From positions 1-64,000 of the forward strand of contig JAFAER010000191.1 in the NCBI GenBank assembly GCA_023423895.1: a stretch of 64,000 nt of DNA. The letters are read 5' to 3'. Under the pieces are notes generated by a model. That model had not been told where the DNA came from and searched no databases. It saw only the letters and a list, made by a program, of their open reading frames with translations. The position numbers and the translations under genes are program-made. The DNA comes from Pseudomonadota bacterium. Its GTDB lineage: Bacteria; Myxococcota_A; Polyangia; Polyangiales; Polyangiaceae. This document shows, in pieces, positions 59,020 to 64,000 of the stretch; position 1 is the first letter of the stretch; every line of letters begins with the position of its first letter.

Positions 59020-61148
59020 CGAGAGTGCCTCCTCGGCTCCTCCCCTTTGTCGTCACGGGTGTCGGTTTGGGTCACAGCGACAAGTTCGTGGTCCAGTGCG
59101 CCGATCTTCTCTTCCAGCAAATCGGCTGCGATGCCCATGAAGTCCTCCTCCATGACCATGGCAACGATGCGTCCGTCCTTGACCACTGGCAAGCATCCTA
59201 TCCGATGCCGCCGCATCAAGGAGATCGCCTGGAGCGTGGGGGTATCCGGCGACACGGTGACCAGATCCCGCTTCATCACCTCGCTGACCGTCACGTTCGC
59301 TGGGGGCGGGCTGGTCCCGAGCTTTGCCAGGTCCGAGATCAACGAGGCAGAGCTATCCGTCCGCGGAAGCATCGCAGAGCTATCGGTGCGCGGGAGCATG
59401 GTCGAGCTCTCGGTCCGCGCTCCAGGAAGGTTCGCGAAGTGCCGGAGCACCGCGCGCGAGGTGACGAGCCCCACGAGCCTGCCGTCCTCGTCCTCCACCG
59501 GAAGATGCCGGATGCGCTCCCAGCTCATGATGTCCGCGGCGAGCTCGATCGGATCGTTCGGGTGAACGATGATGAGGTCGGTCTGCATGTACTGCGAGAC
59601 CTTCGCCCAGCCGGTTCGCCGCGCGGCGACCTCGTCGAGCCGCGCGCGTTCCCATTCCGCGACCGGTCGGCCCGTCTCCTGACGCGCGATCGTGGCCGCG
59701 ACGAGCGCCGCGAGATGCTCGCCCGGCGTACCGCGCGGCTTCATCTCCGCGAGCGATCGGAGCGACCAGCGTGAGCCCGTGTGGAGCGAGCGCACGCGCC
59801 TCTCGACGACACCGAGATAGCGCTTCGCGTCGGCGTCGTTCACGCCAGCACGCACGAGGCCGGACTCGGCGAGGGGCAGCAGGCGATCGAGGACGAAGGG
59901 CTGCGCGATGACCTCTTCTCCGTCGAGCCAGCCGAAGCGCGCCGCGAGACCGTCGCGCGCAGCGTTGTAGAAGTTCGCCTGCGCCTGGTCGAAGTCCATC
60001 CTCGACGGGAGGTCTTCGATCGTCGCCGTCAGCTCTCGCATCAGCCCGATCCAGAACGCGGCGTTCGCGACCTCGTCGAGGATCGACGGCCCGGACGGCA
60101 GCGCGCGCAGCTCGACGCGGAGGTGAGGCTTGCCGCTCGCGGAAATGCCGTAACACGCGCGGTTCCAGCGGTAGATCGTCCCGCTGTGCAGCCGCAGCGC
60201 GCGGAGGTCGGGGACCCCGCCGTCGTCGAGGATCTGCATCGAGTCCTCGTCGACGCTCATGCCCACGAGCGGCCGGAAGCGCGCGACGTTCTCCTTGAAG
60301 ATGCCGAGGGCACCGCCGCGGGTCGCCCAGCCTTTGCCGAACGACACGCGGGCCTGGTCCTGGCGCGCGTGGAGCGTTCGCGTGCGGATGTCGCACGACT
60401 GCTCGAACAGCGCGATGCGCGTCTCCGCCCAGAGGCGTTTGCCGAAGAGCGTCGGCGAATTGGTGGCGATCGCGAGCGTCGGCGCGATCACGAGCTGGGC
60501 GATGTCGTAGTCGTGTCCGAAGCGGCTCGGGTCGCGCGACTGGAGATGGACCTGGAAGCTCGCGTTGCACGCCTCGAACATGAGCGAGTCGTGCTTGGCG
60601 ACGAGCTCGTCGAGGCCCTTGATCGAGATGTCGTAGCCGTCGCCCTTCGCCTGCCGCATCACGCGGTTGAGCGTGAGGTAGCGCGGGTTCGGCACCATGT
60701 TGTCGAGCGAGAGGTCCGTGCGCGCGAGCGTCGGGAGGATGCCGGCGAGCACCGGCTGGACATGGAGGTCCGCCGCGACCTTCTGGACGCGCGAGTAGAG
60801 GTCGGTGAGCTGCGCTTCCATTCGCGCGAGGCCGGCCCCCTCGAGCGTCTGCGGATCCGCGTTCATCTCGAGGTTGAAGAGGCCGAGCTCGGTCGTGAAG
60901 TGAGGGTCCGCGACCCTGTCGATCACCTCGAGCGCGGTGGGCGACGCGTTGTAGGCGCGGTCGACGAGGAACATCTCCTGCTCGGCGCCGATCGTGGAGA
61001 TGCCGCTCTCGAACATGCCCTCCGCGAGCATGCGCTCGAGCGCGCGAAGGTCGGTGAGCAACGCGCGGACGTATTGCGCTCGTTCCGGCCCGTCGAGCGC
61101 GCCCGCAGTGGTCTTGTCGGTCTTGGGCCCGATGTCGATTTCACCCAT
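59016..61148 (-). CDS. GCS2-type amidoligase fused to a CBS domain pair
   Basis: The 710-residue protein has a glutamate-cysteine-ligase-type (GCS2) domain, an ATP-dependent carboxylate-amine ligase, at about residues 40-430. Landmarks are IGAEQEMFLVD, LGLFNLEMNADPQTLE and FEACNASFQVHLQ. It is followed by a helical linker and two CBS motifs (about 500-690) that usually bind adenine nucleotides. Between the two CBS motifs, about 555-590, lies a nine-residue unit of type RTDSSAMLP repeated three times. The product is not known; GCS2-like ligases outside glutathione synthesis make small amides or peptides. It overlaps neighbours by eight and four bases. Confidence 0.88.
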   Translation of the reverse strand: MGEIDIGPKTDKTTAGALDGPERAQYVRALLTDLRALERMLAEGMFESGISTIGAEQEMFLVDRAYNASPTALEVIDRVADPHFTTELGLFNLEMNADPQTLEGAGLARMEAQLTDLYSRVQKVAADLHVQPVLAGILPTLARTDLSLDNMVPNPRYLTLNRVMRQAKGDGYDISIKGLDELVAKHDSLMFEACNASFQVHLQSRDPSRFGHDYDIAQLVIAPTLAIATNSPTLFGKRLWAETRIALFEQSCDIRTRTLHARQDQARVSFGKGWATRGGALGIFKENVARFRPLVGMSVDEDSMQILDDGGVPDLRALRLHSGTIYRWNRACYGISASGKPHLRVELRALPSGPSILDEVANAAFWIGLMRELTATIEDLPSRMDFDQAQANFYNAARDGLAARFGWLDGEEVIAQPFVLDRLLPLAESGLVRAGVNDADAKRYLGVVERRVRSLHTGSRWSLRSLAEMKPRGTPGEHLAALVAATIARQETGRPVAEWERARLDEVAARRTGWAKVSQYMQTDLIIVHPNDPIELAADIMSWERIRHLPVEDEDGRLVGLVTSRAVLRHFANLPGARTESSTMLPRTDSSAMLPRTDSSASLISDLAKLGTSPPPANVTVSEVMKRDLVTVSPDTPTLQAISLMRRHRIGCLPVVKDGRIVAMVMEEDFMGIAADLLEEKIGALDHELVAVTQTDTRDDKGEEPRRHSR
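59347..59427. repeat. Three 27-base repeats inside the amidoligase gene
   Basis: Units of 27 bases start at 59347, 59374 and 59401 (minus-strand gene). Units 1 and 2 differ at about four bases; unit 3 is more diverged. They encode the triplicated RTDSSAMLP motif between the CBS domains. The recent duplication keeps frame, as expected for a length-variable linker. Confidence 0.75.
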
Positions 61149-61902
61149 GGGCCGCCGCCTTCGCCTGCGTGTCGGCCGCGGTCCACTGTTCGAGATAGCG
61201 CGGGAAGTTCGCGCGCCAGGTCACCCAGTCGTGATCGACGTCGCCCCACGACTCGACCCAGTTCGGGATCCCCTTGTCCCCGAGCACCTTCCCCATGCGG
61301 AAGCTCTCCCCGAGGTTCTCCCACTTCCCCTCGCCGGACGCGAGGTGGATGTACCGCGTGCGGAGCACATCGAGGTGCTTGCCCTCGAGCGTCGGGACGA
61401 AGTGGAGCGGCGACGAGACGTGGAAGTAGTCGGTCGGCTGGGGATAGTCGATGAGCCGGAGGATGTCGTACGTGCCGCTCATGCCGAGCGCGCGATGGAA
61501 GACGTCCGGGAAGCGGCAGGTGACGGCGACGGCGTGGAACGCGCCGATCGAAGCGCCTGCCGCCCAGACCGGGATGTCCTCCGTCTTGCAGTCGGTGCGG
61601 ATGGCCGGAGCGACCTCGTGCTTCACGTACTGGTGGAACTGGTGCGTGATGTACATCCGGTGCTCGGGGCTGTGGCTCTTGTCGAAGAACACCCGGCCCG
61701 CGACGCTGTCGCACGAGTAGATCTTGATGCGCCCGGCCGCGAGGAGCGGCTCGAGCGCCTTGATCATCAAGAAGCGCTCAATCTCCTCTGCGTCACCGCC
61801 CGCCGTCGGAAAGACGAGGACCGGCTGACCGGAATACCCCCAGCGCGCCAGCGTCGTGTCGCACTGCAAACGTGACGAATACCAACGAGACTTCTCGAAC
61901 AT
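61141..61902 (-). CDS. Esterase-like alpha/beta hydrolase
   Basis: The 253-residue protein resembles the putative esterase (PF00756-type) family. The nucleophile Ser is in AAGASIGAFHAV, and the distal Asp-His region is GDVDHDWVTW. The N-terminal strand VLVFPTAGGDAEEIERFL is characteristic of this group. It has no signal peptide. It is the first gene of the operon, overlapping the amidoligase by eight bases, and starts at ATG 61902. It may hydrolyse or release the amide or ester made by the ligase, which is inference. Confidence 0.88.
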   Translation of the reverse strand: MFEKSRWYSSRLQCDTTLARWGYSGQPVLVFPTAGGDAEEIERFLMIKALEPLLAAGRIKIYSCDSVAGRVFFDKSHSPEHRMYITHQFHQYVKHEVAPAIRTDCKTEDIPVWAAGASIGAFHAVAVTCRFPDVFHRALGMSGTYDILRLIDYPQPTDYFHVSSPLHFVPTLEGKHLDVLRTRYIHLASGEGKWENLGESFRMGKVLGDKGIPNWVESWGDVDHDWVTWRANFPRYLEQWTAADTQAKAAAHG

Positions 61903-62258
61903 CCTGCGCTCTCTCGCTCCCCACGAGTCGCCCGGGCCCCCTCGGACCCGTCAGCCGGGACCGGGGCCCCTCTGCCCCGTTCGTGTCCCGTTTCATGCCC
62001 CATTTCGACCCAACCGAAGAGCTTCCTCGTAGCGGCGCGGCCGCCCGGTCGCAAGTTATCCCTGGAACCCCGCGGATTTGACGCTCCGCGACAACGCGAC
62101 CGCGCCAGCCGACGGGTCGGCGCGGCGCCGGGCCGCGAGCTCCGCTTTGGGCGGGCTGACCCGTTCAGGTTCGGGCCGGGCTCTGGTTCACCTCCGCGTC
62201 CGCGCACACGCTTCGCGAGAGCCGCTCGACACGAGCTTGCATGAAGAGCGATCGCCGA
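61903..62258. other. Noncoding stretch upstream of the amidoligase operon
   Basis: The 356 bases between the esterase start and the end of the surface-protein gene contain no convincing gene; open frames are Arg/Pro-rich. The operon promoter, read leftward, must lie here. A region of C-rich sequence at 61930-61990 (CCCGGGCC, GGGGCCCC, CCCGTTCG) has local self-complementarity. No clear promoter consensus or riboswitch was identified. Confidence 0.5.
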
Positions 62259-64000
62259 TCACTTCGCGAAACGGCAGCCGGGCTCGACGCCGCCATCCGG
62301 CAACATCGCCGGCGCCGGGCACGACGAATGTTGCGGATACGCGAGCAGTGACGTCCGGATCGAATACGTCGACGGGCGATAGCTTCGCCGGTCGGCCGCG
62401 CGCACGCGCAGGAGGGCGGTGCCGCCGCGAACGAACCGCGGTTCGAAGCAGAGGCACGCCTCGGCCCGAGCCGTCGACGTCACGTTCGTCACGAGCGTGC
62501 CCGCGCCGGGATCGCCCGTCGTCGACGTCGTCTGCGAGAAGTGCGCGATCGGCGCCCCCGCCGGGCGGAGCGGCCACGGGACGGTGACGCCCGGTGACGT
62601 GAAGCGGAACGGCGTCCCGTCGCCACGCGCCGAGACCTTCGTGCACTGGCCGCTCCCGTCGAGCACGTCGCCGTCGCAGAACGTGACGTCGACCACGAGA
62701 TCATGCGCTGGCGTCGTCGAGCCTTCGGTGTCGACGGACCACGAGAGCACCCACGTCCGGTCTTCCGGCGGTGCTACCGCGGGGAGCTGGAGGCGGAACA
62801 CGTCCTCGTCGCTCGGGACCGCGTCGTAGTCGTCGGGCCCGCGGACCGCGTCCGGGGAGGACGGATCGAGCGAGCTACGCAGGCCGAAGCCATACGTGAG
62901 ACGCCCGGTGACGGCGGCGATCTCGGGAGCAGGCAGCGGATACGTGGTGCCCGGGTCGACAGCGAGCGTGATCGGGGTCTCCTGTTCGACGGTGCCCGTG
63001 AAGCGACTCGTCTCGTCGGGATCGGACGACCACGTCGCCTCGAGCACGTACGGAACATCGTCGGCGCCGTCGGAGTCCGCGTCGTCGACCACGAAGTAGA
63101 GCGGCATCGTCCCGGCGTGCGGAGGGATCCCGATCGCGCCCGCGAAGTTGGACAGCGCCGGATGAGGGGTGTGCTCGACGCGTGCAGAACGCAGGCACAT
63201 GGGCGCGGCCGGCGTGTCGCAGAGCGCCTCGACGGCCGATACCCATTCGGGAGCAGCGGCCTCGTACCCCTTCGGACACGCGGTCGTGTCCGTCTTGCAC
63301 GCCAAGCGCCATTCCGCGAGCGTCGCTCCGGCGGTCACCATGGTCATCGCCCGGACACGGATCCCTTTCGGCCCCGGCAGGCGCGGGAACCGCCCCGGGT
63401 CCTTCGGCACGAGCCGGTACGTGAGCACGGTCGGCTCCGTGAACGCCGGAACGTCCATCCTGAACCAGTCTTCATCGCCGACCCATCCGACGCGACCGGT
63501 GAAGGTGGTGGTGTTCGCCGGAGACGGGCCCGTGAGGACCTTCGTCGCCGCGGCCGCAACGGTGTCGTTCGGCTCGAACGCGTCGTCGACGGTGAGGACG
63601 CGCACGTCGACGGTGTACGTGAGGTTCGGATCGCCGGGCGCCACGCCCCCGGACGGGGGGACCGCAGAGACGACGACGGAATACGTGCCGGGCTGCGCGT
63701 TCGTGACGAGTCGTGCGGTGGCGAGGTCGACCGCTCCACCGTCCGTCGCCTCGCCGGTCGCGAGCACCGGCGCAGCGAGCCCAGGGCCGTGGAGCGCGTA
63801 GCGAAGACGAACATTCGTCTCTGGCACGAGCGCCGGGGCGGTCACGCGCGCGTACACGACGTGGGTGCCTGGCTCGACGTCGAACGAGAAGCGATCGACG
63901 TCGCCCGGCGTCGCGAGCACTCCCTGCTTGGTGCCGCTGCGTACGCCGCCGTCCTGCGCGAGCGGGATCGGCGTGGGCGTCGTGTCGTTCGGTTCGTTCG
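62259..64000 (-). CDS. Surface protein with PPC-like domains (partial, continues past the right edge)
   Basis: The frame is open to the window edge. It ends at TGA 62259, and at least 580 residues are visible. Repeated segments of about 100 residues contain the pattern D-x-D-x-F/W (GDVDRFSFDVEPG, GDEDWFRMDVPAF, SDEDVFRLQLPA) and EPNDT boundaries, as in bacterial pre-peptidase C-terminal (PPC) domains of secreted proteins. Cys residues are few and late (CLCFEPRF, SSCPAP). There is no C-terminal sorting signal; the end is CRFAK. The N-terminus, including a signal peptide, lies outside the window. Probably secreted or surface-attached. Confidence 0.75.
   Translation of the reverse strand, partial: NEPNDTTPTPIPLAQDGGVRSGTKQGVLATPGDVDRFSFDVEPGTHVVYARVTAPALVPETNVRLRYALHGPGLAAPVLATGEATDGGAVDLATARLVTNAQPGTYSVVVSAVPPSGGVAPGDPNLTYTVDVRVLTVDDAFEPNDTVAAAATKVLTGPSPANTTTFTGRVGWVGDEDWFRMDVPAFTEPTVLTYRLVPKDPGRFPRLPGPKGIRVRAMTMVTAGATLAEWRLACKTDTTACPKGYEAAAPEWVSAVEALCDTPAAPMCLRSARVEHTPHPALSNFAGAIGIPPHAGTMPLYFVVDDADSDGADDVPYVLEATWSSDPDETSRFTGTVEQETPITLAVDPGTTYPLPAPEIAAVTGRLTYGFGLRSSLDPSSPDAVRGPDDYDAVPSDEDVFRLQLPAVAPPEDRTWVLSWSVDTEGSTTPAHDLVVDVTFCDGDVLDGSGQCTKVSARGDGTPFRFTSPGVTVPWPLRPAGAPIAHFSQTTSTTGDPGAGTLVTNVTSTARAEACLCFEPRFVRGGTALLRVRAADRRSYRPSTYSIRTSLLAYPQHSSCPAPAMLPDGGVEPGCRFAK

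Overview
The window is about 64 kb of very GC-rich DNA with dense genes, many GTG and TTG starts, and Myxococcota-type families (a TIGR04563-like protein, formylglycine-generating-enzyme-like surface proteins, a surface protein with pre-peptidase C-terminal-like repeats, and proteins with acidic or Ser/Thr/Pro-rich linkers). I infer a member of the Myxococcota, probably Polyangiales-like. The assignment rests on family content and base composition, not on a marker-gene tree. No phage, insertion sequence or CRISPR array was seen.

Layout. (1) 1-1.7 kb: the end of an unknown gene, then serS. (2) 1.7-3.8 kb: a large acidic tail-anchored protein with repeated D/E-S-V-T-T motifs. (3) 4.0-14.8 kb: a complete chemosensory cluster read leftward: STAS protein, cheY, cheA, cheW, a receptor, a fused cheR-cheD, cheB and a second receptor. 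A soluble receptor-like protein is read divergently. (4) 15.1-15.2 kb: tRNA-Cys. (5) 15.7-33.5 kb: a carbohydrate region with an ABC exporter, a clan GH-A hydrolase, a GH43 protein, a four-gene ABC sugar importer, and a rightward operon of galE, a glycosyltransferase, glf (UDP-galactopyranose mutase), a GH2 enzyme, galK and a GH1-like/RmlD fusion. The genes point to galactose or galactan handling and to galactofuranose supply. galT is not in the window.

(6) 33.7-38.5 kb: accessory envelope genes, including a formylglycine-generating-enzyme-like membrane protein, a lipoprotein with a methyltransferase fold, a small lipoprotein with a good terminator, a HIT protein and a DUF3556 membrane protein. 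(7) 38.6-42.7 kb: housekeeping genes prfA, a DUF1385 protein, rpmE and ssb. (8) 43-51 kb: a lipoprotein, a GT2 enzyme, an S41 protease, a TIGR04563-like protein, an alpha/beta hydrolase overlapping a lipoprotein with Fam20-like kinase motifs, an AraC/VOC pair and tRNA-Glu. (9) 51.3-57.7 kb: an anchored alpha/beta hydrolase, an AlkC-like glycosylase, a second sulfatase-modifying-type lipoprotein, a sigma-region-4-only gene with a membrane partner, and an HExxH protein. (10) 57.8-61.9 kb: a tightly coupled three-gene operon (esterase, GCS2-type amidoligase with CBS domains, AspA/AstE-type hydrolase). (11) A truncated surface protein at the right edge.

The observations most worth a second look are the Fam20-like lipoprotein kinase, the amidoligase/CBS/AspA/esterase operon, the CheR-CheD fusion with C-terminal tether-like tails in the same cluster, the GH1-RmlD fusion in the galactofuranose operon, and two families of short intergenic repeats: paired inverted heptamer arrays and a palindrome that follows stop codons.
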